Assembly (NCBI RefSeq): GCF_030813635.1
Contig: NZ_JAUSUM010000004.1
Span: 80,851 to 144,850, forward strand
Direction of reading: 5' to 3'
Source of the DNA: Salibacterium salarium
GTDB taxonomy: Bacteria; Bacillota; Bacilli; Bacillales; Marinococcaceae
DNA length: 64,000 nucleotides
Shown here: piece after piece, positions 8,105 through 17,413 of the stretch
Numbering within the stretch: position 1 is the first letter of the stretch
Layout of the letters: the number at the start of each line of letters is the position of its first letter
The notes under the pieces: generated by a model
What the model saw: only the letters and a program-made list of their open reading frames with translations
Told to the model about the DNA's origin: nothing
Database searches by the model: none
Position numbers and translations under genes: made by a program

Positions 8105-8749
8105 TTATTTATTAAACTTCTCAGGAAATTGTTTCACAACTCCATCAGAGATAGCATCTGCCATTAAGATTATATGTGTGATCCCTTCATCTATCGCAAC
8201 GATTCTTGCATCCCATTCTTTTTCTAAGCTTGCTATTAAGTCATCTGTTACCAATTCCAAATGCGTGTACAGCAATTTTTTTAAGTTTTCATTTTTTAAG
8301 TTAGGGTTGGCGCCACTAAGGAACTCTGCTATATCATCAGCATTTGTATACCATTCTTTGTTCAGCTGATTTACTATGTCTTCCTTTTCGTTTTTAGCTG
8401 CATCAACGATCTTGCCGGCAATAACAATATGCTCCTTAAGCAAATCCGTAAGTTTGTTCCCTGCGTCCTCTCCGTATACCGGCTTCACGGCATTACCGAT
8501 TTCCTCCTGATTTTTCAGAAGCCTTGCTAGCACTTGCTCTTGATCCTCAGCTCCTGCTGTTGTTGCACTTGTAATATAATTACTTGTCCACATTACATGG
8601 TCAATCCAAAGTCTCCTGAATTCATTTTCGAACTGCACTTCTGATTGACTAACACCTTGTTCCTGTGTATTAGAATTAGCACTAATTGACTCAGGTAGCG
8701 TGTTTAACAGAAATAAAGAAATGAAAGCCATAGCCCACAATTTTTTCAT
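8105..8749 (-). CDS. Secreted conserved protein of unknown function
   Basis: The 214-residue product begins with a signal peptide (MKKLWAMAFISLFLLNTLP, cleavage near ISA-NS). The mature part is predicted to be mostly helical: RRLWIDHVMWTSNYI, then EEIGNAVKPVYGEDAGNKL, a WYTNADDIAEFLSGANP segment and an ending HIILMADAISDGVVKQFP. Similar proteins occur in Bacillus and Paenibacillus and are sometimes labelled as glycosyltransferase or kinase without reason that I can see. It has no catalytic motif I recognise. The start is the ATG eight bases after AAAGGAG; the upstream ATG lies in that site. It may bind something outside the cell. Confidence 0.75.
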   Translation of the reverse strand: MKKLWAMAFISLFLLNTLPESISANSNTQEQGVSQSEVQFENEFRRLWIDHVMWTSNYITSATTAGAEDQEQVLARLLKNQEEIGNAVKPVYGEDAGNKLTDLLKEHIVIAGKIVDAAKNEKEDIVNQLNKEWYTNADDIAEFLSGANPNLKNENLKKLLYTHLELVTDDLIASLEKEWDARIVAIDEGITHIILMADAISDGVVKQFPEKFNK

Positions 8750-8967
8750 CAAATCTACTCCTTTCAAAATAAAAGTTCCTTCCTATTATTACAAAATGGA
8801 ATGTTTTCATTCGTCAAAATCATTATTTACGAATCTTATCTGCAATTACTACTCAACTAAATCGGAAAACTTAGCCTAGCTTTTACATTTAGTATATTTT
8901 ACTGCCAGCTTTGGGTAGTTTATAATGGAATGTCAAACTAAGTAAAAGAAAAGTTGGGCAGTACTTT

Positions 8968-10461
8968 ATGACTAAACAAAAGAATCGGAAATCCAGAGAT
9001 AAACAATATCAATCTGAAAAACAGAATAGCAAACAACCCCCACCGCAGAGAAATCAAAAAAACTTAAAATCCAAAGGCAAGCCTAGCGCGACTGATAAAA
9101 AACAGCGTGGCCAGAATAATGTAACCATAGAGGCAACTTGTTCAGGCCTGACAAGTGAAGGTAAAGGGATTGTCCAGTGGGAAGGGAAGCAGCTTGAGGT
9201 AGCGAATCTGTTACCTGGTGAAACAGCTGAAATTGTCGTTTCCAAAAAAGGACGCTTCAACACGGAGCTGAAGCGGGTGATTAACCCTTCAGAAGATCGT
9301 GCCAATCCACCATTCACTTATTACCACGAGGATGCGGGATGTCAGATTCACCACATGAACGATCAGGCGCAAAAGCGTTTCAAACAGAAAACCATCGATG
9401 AACTAATGAAGCCTTTTGGAAAACCAGATCCGATCATAACCATGGAACATCCGTATGGTTACCGGAACAAAAATGTTATGACATTCGGATTGAATAATGA
9501 GCGGCAGATCGTTAGCGGTCTCTATGCCCCAAATACTCATCGGATCGTCCCAATGGAACGGTCTCTCCTTCATGATCCGAAAGCAGATGAAATCATACAG
9601 ACCATTAAGGGTATGATGAAGTCGTTTAAAATGCAGCCGTACAACGAAGACACTGGACGGGGCTTTTTGCGCCACGTGTTAATAAGGGTCGGCAAGTTCA
9701 GCGGCGAGATCATGGTGGTACTGGTAGCCGCATCACCTGTGTTTAAGGGCAAGAATAATTTTATAAAAGCACTAAGAAAGACTCATCCAGAAATTACGAC
9801 CATTCTGCTGAACGTTAATAACCGGAGCGACAGCATGGTGCTTGGCGATCAGGAGAAAGTGCTTTTCGGTAAGGGAACCATAACAGACACTCTCTGTGGA
9901 TTGGAATTTGAGATATCGGCGAAATCCTTTTATCAAATTAATCCTGTCCAGACAGAAAAGCTCTATAAAAAAGCTATTGAAATGGCAGAGTTGATTGGAG
10001 AGGAAACTGTTGTGGATGCGTACTGTGGGATCGGTACGATTGGTCTAGTTGCTAGTCAAAAAGCTGGTAAGGTTATTGGTGTTGAGCTCAATAAAGATGC
10101 GGTCCGCGATGCCATTCGTAATTCAAAGCGTAACGGCGTGAAAAACGCCCGGTTCTATCAAGGTGACGCCGGTGAGTTTATGGTGCAGATGGCTGCAAGA
10201 GGGGAAAATGCAGATGTAGTGATTATGGATCCACCACGGAGTGGGAGCGATGAAGCATTCTTGTCTAGTGTGGTTAAACTGCAGCCGAAACGGGTCGTGT
10301 ATGTGTCCTGTAACCCTGAGACACAGGCGCGTGATATGAAGTATTTGGTGAATAACGGATATGAGGTTAAAAGAATTCAGCCGGTGGATATGTTTCCACA
10401 GACGGTGCATGTGGAGGCAGTCACAAAATTAGTACGAAAAGAAGAAACAGGTAACCAATAA
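8968..10461 (+). CDS. RlmD-like rRNA uracil-C5-methyltransferase paralogue lacking the Fe-S site
   Basis: The 497-residue protein has a basic, glutamine- and lysine-rich extension of about 45 residues, a TRAM domain, and the methyltransferase domain with [12 protein letters not shown] and the nucleophile in VSCNPETQARD. Unlike the paralogue at 6.5 kb, the Fe-S cluster region reads EDAGCQIHHM with one cysteine only, and the fourth cysteine is also absent. B. subtilis has a comparable pair (YefA and YfjO). The target is probably a uridine in rRNA or tRNA but cannot be named. The ribosome site is weak (AAAG), which is unusual here. A hairpin overlaps the stop codon. Confidence 0.85.
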   Translation: MTKQKNRKSRDKQYQSEKQNSKQPPPQRNQKNLKSKGKPSATDKKQRGQNNVTIEATCSGLTSEGKGIVQWEGKQLEVANLLPGETAEIVVSKKGRFNTELKRVINPSEDRANPPFTYYHEDAGCQIHHMNDQAQKRFKQKTIDELMKPFGKPDPIITMEHPYGYRNKNVMTFGLNNERQIVSGLYAPNTHRIVPMERSLLHDPKADEIIQTIKGMMKSFKMQPYNEDTGRGFLRHVLIRVGKFSGEIMVVLVAASPVFKGKNNFIKALRKTHPEITTILLNVNNRSDSMVLGDQEKVLFGKGTITDTLCGLEFEISAKSFYQINPVQTEKLYKKAIEMAELIGEETVVDAYCGIGTIGLVASQKAGKVIGVELNKDAVRDAIRNSKRNGVKNARFYQGDAGEFMVQMAARGENADVVIMDPPRSGSDEAFLSSVVKLQPKRVVYVSCNPETQARDMKYLVNNGYEVKRIQPVDMFPQTVHVEAVTKLVRKEETGNQ

Positions 10462-10476
10462 AAGGTGCCTGTTTCT
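10443..10476 (+). terminator. Rho-independent terminator overlapping the stop codon
   Basis: AGAAACAGG and CCTGTTTCT pair across the stop codon of the methyltransferase gene, followed by a run of nine T. The stem starts inside the last codons. Confidence 0.8.
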
Positions 10477-10553
10477 TTTTTTTTGGATTGGTGCCAGTCC
10501 CCGCTAATGCCCTTATAATTTGATTAAATCTAATAAAATAATTGTTTGCTGGC

Positions 10554-10582
10554 TTTACAAAAAAAATAGCCTATGTTAAATT
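10554..10582 (+). promoter_or_regulatory. Possible sigma-A promoter of the first choline dehydrogenase gene
   Basis: TTTACA and TAAATT are separated by 17 bases, about 170 bases upstream of the start codon. The leader that follows is rich in short TTAA repeats (GTTAAAAACGTTAAAT and related) that could bind a regulator. Neither element has been tested. Confidence 0.35.
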
Positions 10583-10749
10583 AATAATGTTAAAAACGTT
10601 AAATAAAAATTTAATAAAGTTAATTAGTTAAGTGAGATATTAACTCAACAAGGAATGGGTTGAGGCCTGTTCCGAAAGAAATGAAGAGACATTACTCCTA
10701 TCGTTTTGATCCCTTCATTCTATTCTAAACATACAAGGAGGTCTTTAAG

Positions 10750-12435
10750 ATGAGTGAAACATATGATTATATTGTTATTGGTGGCGGTAGTGCAGGTTCT
10801 ATACTTGCCAATCGTCTAAGTGAAGATGGAAAACACAGTGTCCTTGTTCTGGAAGCAGGACGTAGTGACTATCCATGGGACCTGTTGATTCAGATGCCGG
10901 CAGCTCTGCCTTTCCCCGCCGGTAAACCATTCTACGACTGGAAATACGTATCGGACCCTGAACCTTATATGAATGGACGACGTGTGAAGCATGCCCGAGG
11001 AAAGGTGCTGGGAGGTTCGAGCTCTATCAACGGCATGATTTACCAACGTGGAAACCCATTGGACTATGAACGCTGGGGAGCCGATCCAGGTATGGAAACG
11101 TGGGACTTTGCTCACTGTCTTCCGTATTTTAAACGACTGGAAAATGCGTTGGCAGCGGATAAAGATGATGAGTACCGCGGTCATGATGGTCCTGTTAAAT
11201 TAGAGCGTGGACCAGCCAAGAATCCTTTGTTCCAAGCCTTTTTTGGAGCAGCTGTTGATGCCGGCTACTCGCGGACACCTGATGTAAACGGTTTTCGTCA
11301 GGAAGGTTTTGCCCCGTTTGATAAGCATGTGTACAAAGGCAGACGTATGTCTGTGTCACGTGCCTATCTGCGTCCGGTTATGAAGCGCCAAAATCTCACG
11401 GTGAAAACTCGTGCATTCGTTTCAAGTATCGACTTTAATGGGACCCGTGCCGAGGGTGTGACCTATCGACGAAACGGAAAGACTCATCAAGTCTCGGCAG
11501 GGGAAGTTATTCTTGCCGGCGGTGCCATTAATACGCCGCAGTTACTTCAACTGTCAGGTGTGGGCGAAGCGGAACACCTACGTTCCCTTGGTATCGAACC
11601 GGTCGTTGATCTGCCGGGTGTAGGTGAAAACCTTCAGGATCACCTTGAAGCCTACATTCAATACAATTGTCCAGAACCGGTTTCAGAACAGCCTAACTTA
11701 AAGAAATCACGGATGCCGTGGATTGGTCTGCAGTGGATATTCGGACGTAAAGGACCGGCAGCGACAAACCATTTCGAAGGTGGAGGTTTTGTCCGTTCAA
11801 ACGAGGACGTTCCTTACCCTAACTTGATGTATCACTTCCTTCCGCTTGCGGTACGTTATGATGGGCAAAAAGCAGATACAGATCATGGATTCCAGGTACA
11901 CGTCGGACCTATGTTCTCGGATGCACGGGGATCATTAAAGATTCGTTCCAAGGACCCTAAAGAGTATCCGAGCATGGTGTACAACTATCTTTCAACAGAG
12001 CAGGACCGGCGTGAGTGGGTGGAAGCAGTTCGAGTGACAAGGGACATTATGTCTCAGCCATCCATTGCCCCTTACAATTCAGGAGAAATTGCACCCGGAC
12101 CTTCCGTTCAAACAGATGAGGAGATTCTGGACTGGGTGAAAGAAGATGCGGAAACAGCACTTCATCCATCGTGCACGGCAAAAATAGGACCTGCTTCAGA
12201 CCCTATGTCGGTTGTAGATCCGAATACCATGAAGGTTCACGGCCTCGACAATGTGCGGGTGGTCGATGCGTCTGCTATGCCTTACATCACGAACGGCAAT
12301 ATCCATGCACCGGTATTGATGTTGGCGGAAAAGGCATCTGACCTCATCCTTGGACGGCCCCCGTTGGAGCCGATTCATGCTGATTTCTATCGTCATGGCG
12401 TACATTCAGCCGACGCAGGTACCATAAACAGTTAA
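10750..12435 (+). CDS. betA: Choline dehydrogenase, GMC oxidoreductase (copy 1)
   Basis: The 561-residue flavoprotein belongs to the glucose-methanol-choline family: FAD-binding [17 protein letters not shown] at the N-terminus, GMC signature 1 in [20 protein letters not shown], signature 2 in [15 protein letters not shown], and the BetA-like active-site region [11 protein letters not shown] with the final DASAMP and [14 protein letters not shown]. It would oxidise choline to betaine aldehyde, the first step to glycine betaine. It starts at an ATG after AAGGAGG. A second copy of identical length lies 2.5 kb away on the other strand, with a BCCT transporter between. Choline as substrate is inferred from family and neighbours. 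Confidence 0.87.
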   Translation: MSETYDYIVIGGGSAGSILANRLSEDGKHSVLVLEAGRSDYPWDLLIQMPAALPFPAGKPFYDWKYVSDPEPYMNGRRVKHARGKVLGGSSSINGMIYQRGNPLDYERWGADPGMETWDFAHCLPYFKRLENALAADKDDEYRGHDGPVKLERGPAKNPLFQAFFGAAVDAGYSRTPDVNGFRQEGFAPFDKHVYKGRRMSVSRAYLRPVMKRQNLTVKTRAFVSSIDFNGTRAEGVTYRRNGKTHQVSAGEVILAGGAINTPQLLQLSGVGEAEHLRSLGIEPVVDLPGVGENLQDHLEAYIQYNCPEPVSEQPNLKKSRMPWIGLQWIFGRKGPAATNHFEGGGFVRSNEDVPYPNLMYHFLPLAVRYDGQKADTDHGFQVHVGPMFSDARGSLKIRSKDPKEYPSMVYNYLSTEQDRREWVEAVRVTRDIMSQPSIAPYNSGEIAPGPSVQTDEEILDWVKEDAETALHPSCTAKIGPASDPMSVVDPNTMKVHGLDNVRVVDASAMPYITNGNIHAPVLMLAEKASDLILGRPPLEPIHADFYRHGVHSADAGTINS

Positions 12436-12455
12436 GTGAAATAATGCTTTTATAG

Positions 12456-12481
12456 GAAGGCCTCTTTTAAAGAGTGCCTTC
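12456..12481 (+). terminator. Rho-independent terminator after betA copy 1
   Basis: GAAGGC-CTCTT pairs with AAGAG-T-GCCTTC around a TTAA loop and is followed by CTTTTTTT. Confidence 0.8.
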
Positions 12482-12570
12482 TCTTTTTTTGTTTGAAAAA
12501 CTTCAACAATCGCGCCCTTAAATGGAGGAAATACTACGGTTAAAAATACCTTATCAAAAAAGGGTCTAGG

Positions 12571-12749
12571 ACAAACCCAGAAACTGGAGAAATCTATGGA
12601 AAACGAAAAGTAGATGTAGAACCTAGTTTTTGAATTTTTGAAGGCTTGTTTGCGTTTTACCCATTTCTCCGCGTGGCACGGAGAAAGTGAAAAATGAGAT
12701 AGGGTTTGCGCTGCTGGCGGAGAAACTTGAAAAAATACTCCGCCACTAG
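12571..12749 (+). pseudogene. C-terminal remnant of an IS1182-type transposase
   Basis: Conceptual translation in shifting frames gives PETGEIYGKRKVDVEPSF, then FLKACLRFTHFS, then RGTEKVKNEIGFALLAEKL and a stop. This is the C-terminal block of the DDE transposases of the IS1182/IS1272 group, in which the glutamate of VEP(V/S)F is the last catalytic residue. At least two frame changes break it, and no inverted ends or upstream part are visible. It is a dead fragment between the choline genes. Confidence 0.6.
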
Positions 12750-12790
12750 CACTACTTCTACATCAAGCGAAGCATCTTCGTCTTATAAAA

Positions 12791-12832
12791 AAGGTTCCGA
12801 TTATCTAGTTTTGATAATCGGAACCAACCTTT
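12791..12832. terminator. Strong bidirectional terminator
   Basis: GGTTCCGATTATC and GATAATCGGAACC are perfect arms around a short loop, followed by AACC and seven T. It terminates the minus-strand genes downstream of the BCCT transporter. Confidence 0.8.
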
Positions 12833-12875
12833 TTTTATTCAATCATTTATGTCCAGACTCACTTCTTTGATTTGT

Positions 12876-13055
12876 TTACTCGTAACTGGTGCCTTTTTGG
12901 TTTTTTTTCCAATCTGACAAAACATTTTTTAGTTCACATGCTTTGTTTAATGCTTCTCCATCCATTGACTCGCGGATTGTTTTTCTAAAACGAGAAGAAA
13001 ACAACAAAATAAATATAATTGTTAGGGCTCCGATTTTTACCATATTATTTCTCAT
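12876..13055 (-). CDS. 59-residue single-span membrane protein
   Basis: An ATG follows AAGGAG closely and opens a frame with a short polar start (MRNNMVK), one hydrophobic helix (IGALTIIFILLFSS) and a charged tail (RFRKTIRESMDGE and KACELKNVLSDWKKN). The tail is probably cytoplasmic and amphipathic. It lies downstream of the BCCT transporter gene on the same strand and ends before a strong terminator, so it may be the last gene of that transcript. I do not recognise a family. Confidence 0.5.
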   Translation of the reverse strand: MRNNMVKIGALTIIFILLFSSRFRKTIRESMDGEALNKACELKNVLSDWKKNQKGTSYE

Positions 13056-13194
13056 AAAAACTCTCCTTTTTTTCTGACATGTTTTTCATTATTTAACGAT
13101 TTAACGCTATATCCACAAAAACCTTGTCCAGTTCTGTTAAAAAAAGATTAAATTAGCATATCTCATAACATTGGTTTATTTTTCAAGACAAAAA

Positions 13195-14742
13195 TTATAG
13201 TCGATCATGTTTCAATACTCGATGGAGACTAAACATGATTAGGTAAAGCACTACAGAAAAGGGTAGGCCAATAATGATAGTAGCGTACTGCAGAGCAGTT
13301 AGACCTCCTAACGCTAACAAGGAAAGCGTAAGAAAACCTATAGCAACAGCCCAAAAAATGCGCAACCACGGTGGTCCATCACCATAAGTGCTAGCTACAT
13401 TGGAAGTGAAGTTGCTCATGACCAAAGATGCGGAGTCAGCACTCGTTACAAAAAACATCAATCCTAGGAAAGTGGCGACTGCTATAGTTATTGTGGCACC
13501 TGGAAACTGTTCCAGCAACATGTAAAATCCTGATTCCGGGTTGTTCGCAGCAGTATTACCAAAGCTGCTATTCCCATCCATTACTACGGAAAGAGCACTA
13601 TTCCCAAAAACGGAAAATAAAAGTAAAGTGAAAATAAACGGTATAATAATCGTACCCATAACAAACTGGCGGATTGTCCGTCCACGTGAGATTCGAGCAA
13701 GGAATAGACCAACGAAGGGTGCCCAAGCAACCCACCAAGCCCAAAAGAATAACGTCCATTGGGAAAGCCACTCACTTGCCTCACCGTAGGCGAAGGTGGC
13801 GAGCGTCATGCTTGGAAATTTGCTTACGTAATCACCAATATTTTGCACAAGTGCATTTAGCAGAAACTGTGTCTGCCCGGCGATCAGAACATATAATACG
13901 AGACCAATCGCAATAAAAACATTTAGTTGAGATAGTCGGCGTATACCTGCATCTACACCTGAAAAAGTAGACGCACAAGCGATAAGAATGGCAACAACAA
14001 TGAGTCCTATTTGTGCACTTAAGCCTATAGGTATGTCAAATATGATATTTAGTCCGTAGTTAAGCTGAAGTACACCAATTCCTAACGATGCCGCGATACC
14101 AAAGATAGTACCAAGAACAGCAGCAATCTCGATGGTATCTCCTGTAACCCCTTTAACCCGCTTACCGAAAATAGGATATAACATAGATCGGATACTTAAA
14201 GGAAGTTCATAACGGAAAGCAAAAAGTCCAAGTGCCAATCCCATCAGCATATACAACGCCCATCCTGTAATACCATAGTGAAATAACGCCCAGATTACAG
14301 CTTGTCTTGCAGCTTCACTCGTTTCTCCTTGTCCTGCTGGAGGAAACAAGTAATGGCTTACAGGGGCTGAGGCAGAATAGAATAAGATGTCGGTTCCGAT
14401 ACCAGCAGCAAACAACATCGCAGCCCAAGAGAACATATTATACCGCGGGGTCGAATCGTCCGAGCCCATCTTTATGTTTCCAGTTTTTCCAAACGCGATG
14501 GAAATCACAAATATTAAAACGAAGGTTGTGGTCAAGATGTAATACCAACCCAAGTTATCGACAATCCCACCCTCTACTACACCTATAAGATTTTCCGAAG
14601 CTTTAGGATAAAAGATGGTCCAAAACGCTAAGAGAATAATAATGGTTGCGGATCCATAGAAAACTAATGGTTTGATTGTCTTTTGTTTTTTAGTGTGGTT
14701 GAACGTGTTAGAATTGTTTTCCTTTCCTTCAATAATAGTCAA
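13195..14742 (-). CDS. BCCT-family transporter for choline or glycine betaine
   Basis: The 515-residue membrane protein has the twelve-helix betaine/choline/carnitine transporter pattern. The family signature is visible as WTLFFWAWWVAWAPFVGLFL, followed by ARISRGRTIR, and the substrate-region MFSWAAMLFAAGIGTDILFY near residue 105. It would import a quaternary ammonium compound driven by sodium or proton gradient. Between two choline dehydrogenase genes, choline is the likely cargo (BetT-like). The start is uncertain: TTG at 14742 abuts a GGGGGG ribosome site, and an ATT nine bases later would have better spacing. The osmosensory C-terminal extension of BetP-type proteins is short here. Confidence 0.87.
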   Translation of the reverse strand: MTIIEGKENNSNTFNHTKKQKTIKPLVFYGSATIIILLAFWTIFYPKASENLIGVVEGGIVDNLGWYYILTTTFVLIFVISIAFGKTGNIKMGSDDSTPRYNMFSWAAMLFAAGIGTDILFYSASAPVSHYLFPPAGQGETSEAARQAVIWALFHYGITGWALYMLMGLALGLFAFRYELPLSIRSMLYPIFGKRVKGVTGDTIEIAAVLGTIFGIAASLGIGVLQLNYGLNIIFDIPIGLSAQIGLIVVAILIACASTFSGVDAGIRRLSQLNVFIAIGLVLYVLIAGQTQFLLNALVQNIGDYVSKFPSMTLATFAYGEASEWLSQWTLFFWAWWVAWAPFVGLFLARISRGRTIRQFVMGTIIIPFIFTLLLFSVFGNSALSVVMDGNSSFGNTAANNPESGFYMLLEQFPGATITIAVATFLGLMFFVTSADSASLVMSNFTSNVASTYGDGPPWLRIFWAVAIGFLTLSLLALGGLTALQYATIIIGLPFSVVLYLIMFSLHRVLKHDRL

Positions 14743-14837
14743 CCCCCCTGTTCTTGATCGTTTTGATTATTATTTACATGTTCATCGTCGTCAATGCATG
14801 CCAAATATTCTTTGGAAAAAAAGAAAAAAATATATAA

Positions 14838-14873
14838 GTTCACGGCGGTGTAATTCCGTTTACCGCCATGAAC
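14838..14873. promoter_or_regulatory. Hairpin or operator between betA copy 2 and the BCCT gene
   Basis: GTTCACGGCGGT and ACCGCCATGAAC pair at 11 of 12 positions around a 12-base spacer. On the minus strand it is followed by TTATATATTTTTTTC. It may terminate the betA transcript or act as an operator or attenuator for the transporter gene. Confidence 0.45.
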
Positions 14874-14988
14874 ACAAAACTCTAATTTATATTATACTTA
14901 TCAGCAAATATCCTTAAGTTTTGTCTTAGCTCTGCCAACAGTGATATCTTAATTTTTCTGTTCCATTGATAAGCAAGCTTTTATTCAT

Positions 14989-16674
14989 TTATTTGTCTAC
15001 GGTGCCTGCGTCTTTCGGATGTACGCCATGACGGTAATAGTCCTTATACTCAGGATTCAATGGTTTTTTTCCACTGATGATGTCAGCCGCTTTTTCTGCC
15101 AACATCAACACCGGTGCATGGATGTTTCCATTCGTCGTGTGTGGCATAGCAGATGCATCAACTACCCGTACATTGTCCAGGCCATGAACCTTCATGGTCA
15201 GCGGATCTACGACAGCCATCGGATCGGAAGCGGGCCCCATTTTTGCTGTACTGGATGGATGGAGCGCCGTTTCTGCATCACTCGCTACCCAATCCAGAAT
15301 TTCCTCATCCGTTTGGACAGATGGACCAGGCGAAATTTCTCCCGAATTGTAAGGTTTTAATGCAGGCTGAGAAAGAATATTCCGTGCAACCCGTATTGCT
15401 TCAACCCACTCACGTCTATCCTCTTCGGTAGACAGATAGTTAAATACGATACTTGGATGTTGAATAGGGTCACGGGAACGGATCTTCAGACGCCCTCTAG
15501 AGTTGGAATACATCGGTCCAATGTGCACCTGGAATCCATGATCTACGTCCGCTTTTTTTCCATCGTATCGAACCGCAAGCGGAAGGAAATGGTACATCAG
15601 ATTTGGATATTCTACATCTTCATTCGAACGGGCGAACCCGCCGCCTTCAAAATGGCTCGATGCTGCCGGACCGGTACGTCCAAGCAGCCACTGTAAGCCG
15701 ATCCATGGCATTTTTGCTTTATTTAAGCTAGGCTGTAATGAAACCGGCTGCGGACATTCGTGCTGAATGTATACTTCGAGATGATCTTCCATGTTTTCAC
15801 CTACACCAGGCAAGTCAACAATCGGGTTAATGTCAAGTGAACGAAGATGCTCGGCATCACCCACGCCTGACAGTTGAAGTAGCTGTGGTGTGTTGAATGC
15901 ACCTCCGCAGAGTATGACTTCACCTGCGGTAACATGGTAATTCTTTTTGCCTCGTCGATAGGTCACACCGTTGGCTCGGGTCCCATTGAAGTCGATACTA
16001 GTAACAAAAGCAAGGGTTTCCACCGTGAGATTCTTACGATGCATAGCCGGATGTAAATATGCACCTGAGGCGGAAACACGTCTTCCGTTATGTATATGGG
16101 CGTCGAATGGACCGAATCCTTCCTGACGAAAACCATTCACATCAGGTGTTCTCGAATAACCAGCCTCTACAGCTGCATCGAAAAAGGCTTGAAACAAAGG
16201 ATTCTTTGCTGGTCCGCGCCTTAATTTAATCGGACCGTTGTGACCGCGATACTCATCAGATGGATCCGCTCCAAAGGCAGTTTCCAGTCGTTTAAAGTAC
16301 GGAAGGCAATGTGCATAGTCCCAGGTCTCCATACCCTGGACAGATCCCCACCGTTCATAGTCCATCGGATTGCCACGTTGGTAAATCATTCCATTGATAG
16401 AGCTTGAACCTCCGAGCACTTTTCCCCGGGCATGCGGGATACGTCGCCCATTCATGTAAGGTTCAGGGTCAGATTCATAAATCCAGTCATAAAGAGGATT
16501 TCCAGAGGGGAACATCAAAGCTGCTGGCATTTGGATCAGCAGGTCCCATGGATAGTCACTACGCCCCGCTTCTAGAAGAAGGACACTACGTTCTCCATCT
16601 GCGCTTAGACGGTCACCGAGTACAGAACCTGCACTACCGCCACCGATGATAACAATGTCATATGTTTGATTCAT
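14989..16674 (-). CDS. betA: Choline dehydrogenase, GMC oxidoreductase (copy 2)
   Basis: This 561-residue protein is a close paralogue of the gene at 10.75 kb, with the same FAD motif ([17 protein letters not shown]), the same GMC signatures and the catalytic region [11 protein letters not shown]. In copy 1 that region reads [11 protein letters not shown], so a Cys/Ser difference sits next to the active-site histidine. It starts at an ATG after AAGGAGG. The gene is oriented opposite to copy 1 and the two bracket the BCCT gene. It lies head-to-head with a decayed gbsA. The pair may differ in substrate or in salt regulation; this cannot be decided from sequence. Confidence 0.87.
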   Translation of the reverse strand: MNQTYDIVIIGGGSAGSVLGDRLSADGERSVLLLEAGRSDYPWDLLIQMPAALMFPSGNPLYDWIYESDPEPYMNGRRIPHARGKVLGGSSSINGMIYQRGNPMDYERWGSVQGMETWDYAHCLPYFKRLETAFGADPSDEYRGHNGPIKLRRGPAKNPLFQAFFDAAVEAGYSRTPDVNGFRQEGFGPFDAHIHNGRRVSASGAYLHPAMHRKNLTVETLAFVTSIDFNGTRANGVTYRRGKKNYHVTAGEVILCGGAFNTPQLLQLSGVGDAEHLRSLDINPIVDLPGVGENMEDHLEVYIQHECPQPVSLQPSLNKAKMPWIGLQWLLGRTGPAASSHFEGGGFARSNEDVEYPNLMYHFLPLAVRYDGKKADVDHGFQVHIGPMYSNSRGRLKIRSRDPIQHPSIVFNYLSTEEDRREWVEAIRVARNILSQPALKPYNSGEISPGPSVQTDEEILDWVASDAETALHPSSTAKMGPASDPMAVVDPLTMKVHGLDNVRVVDASAMPHTTNGNIHAPVLMLAEKAADIISGKKPLNPEYKDYYRHGVHPKDAGTVDK

Positions 16675-16794
16675 CTATAAAACCTCCTTGAATTATTTAA
16701 ACCAGTTGTTAGGTTGGGGAATTGGATAATCAGCATATTAGAGTGGCAATGAGTTAGTTGGCAAATAGAAAAATCCATTCTGCAAGTCCGGATG

Positions 16795-17090
16795 ACCAGC
16801 CCTTTTCCACCAATGACAAGCTTTGCTCCTTCATTTTTTGCAATTTCACGTAATTTTCCACTTTAGCCCTATGCTCTTCTGAGATTAATGGTCCGGACTA
16901 TGTACCTTCCTCAAAGCCGTTTCCCAGTTTGATACGTTCCGCCCGGCTTTTAAGACGTGCCCTGCCGAACAGACTTGTCCAAAATGAAAATAGACCGCAT
17001 TTAAAACTTGGTCAACAGCCGTTTCAAATGCACTATCACCAAATATTATGCTCGGATTTTTATCGCCAAGCTCTAGAGCAACCCTTATAT
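16795..17090 (-). pseudogene. Remnant of betaine aldehyde dehydrogenase (gbsA-like)
   Basis: Minus-strand translation gives VALELGDKNPSIIFGDSAFE and then NAVYFHFGQVCSAG, the catalytic glutamate and cysteine regions of GbsA-type aldehyde dehydrogenases. A shifted frame continues RIKLGNGFEEGT, a stop codon, SGPLISEEHRAKVENYVKL. The catalytic glycine after LELG is changed to D, the segment between is deleted, and N- and C-terminal parts are missing. It is thus a decayed middle fragment of a betaine aldehyde dehydrogenase gene left between choline dehydrogenase and another aldehyde dehydrogenase. Confidence 0.75.
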
Positions 17091-17413
17091 GGGACCTCCT
17101 TTTCCTGTTGTCTTAGCTTACTATGCCCTAAGATATTTTCACTTATTCTAAATAAATGTGTTATCAGCATTATCAATTGAAATATAGTTTTTTAATACTG
17201 AGGGATTGTTGTAACATTCATAATATAATGATTACATGATGAAAAATTTTACATAGAAGTCGAAATACGCTGCTCGGTGTCCTATTGGATGGAAAAGCCG
17301 TTAAGACGCAGTATGCAGAAACTTTGAAACGAGAGAAAAACTGGTATAAACTAGATACACCCATTTTCAACAGGGGAATACTATCGAAAAATAGATGAAG
17401 GGGGAGACATCCA

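Noticed and set aside
10500-10749. A riboswitch before the first choline dehydrogenase gene
   Set aside because: The leader is AT-rich with short TTAA repeats but shows no conserved aptamer fold or terminator/antiterminator pair that I recognise.
12889-13077. A plus-strand 62-codon frame
   Set aside because: It is the complement of a minus-strand gene that has a strong ribosome site and better start; the plus frame has neither.
14989-16649. Plus-strand frames over the second choline dehydrogenase gene
   Set aside because: They are antisense to an intact GMC oxidoreductase and have no independent support.
17230-17400. A GbsR-type regulator remnant before the aldehyde dehydrogenase gene
   Set aside because: A frame reads GVLLDGKAVKTQYAETLKRE, but I could not match it to GbsR or BetI, so no call was made.
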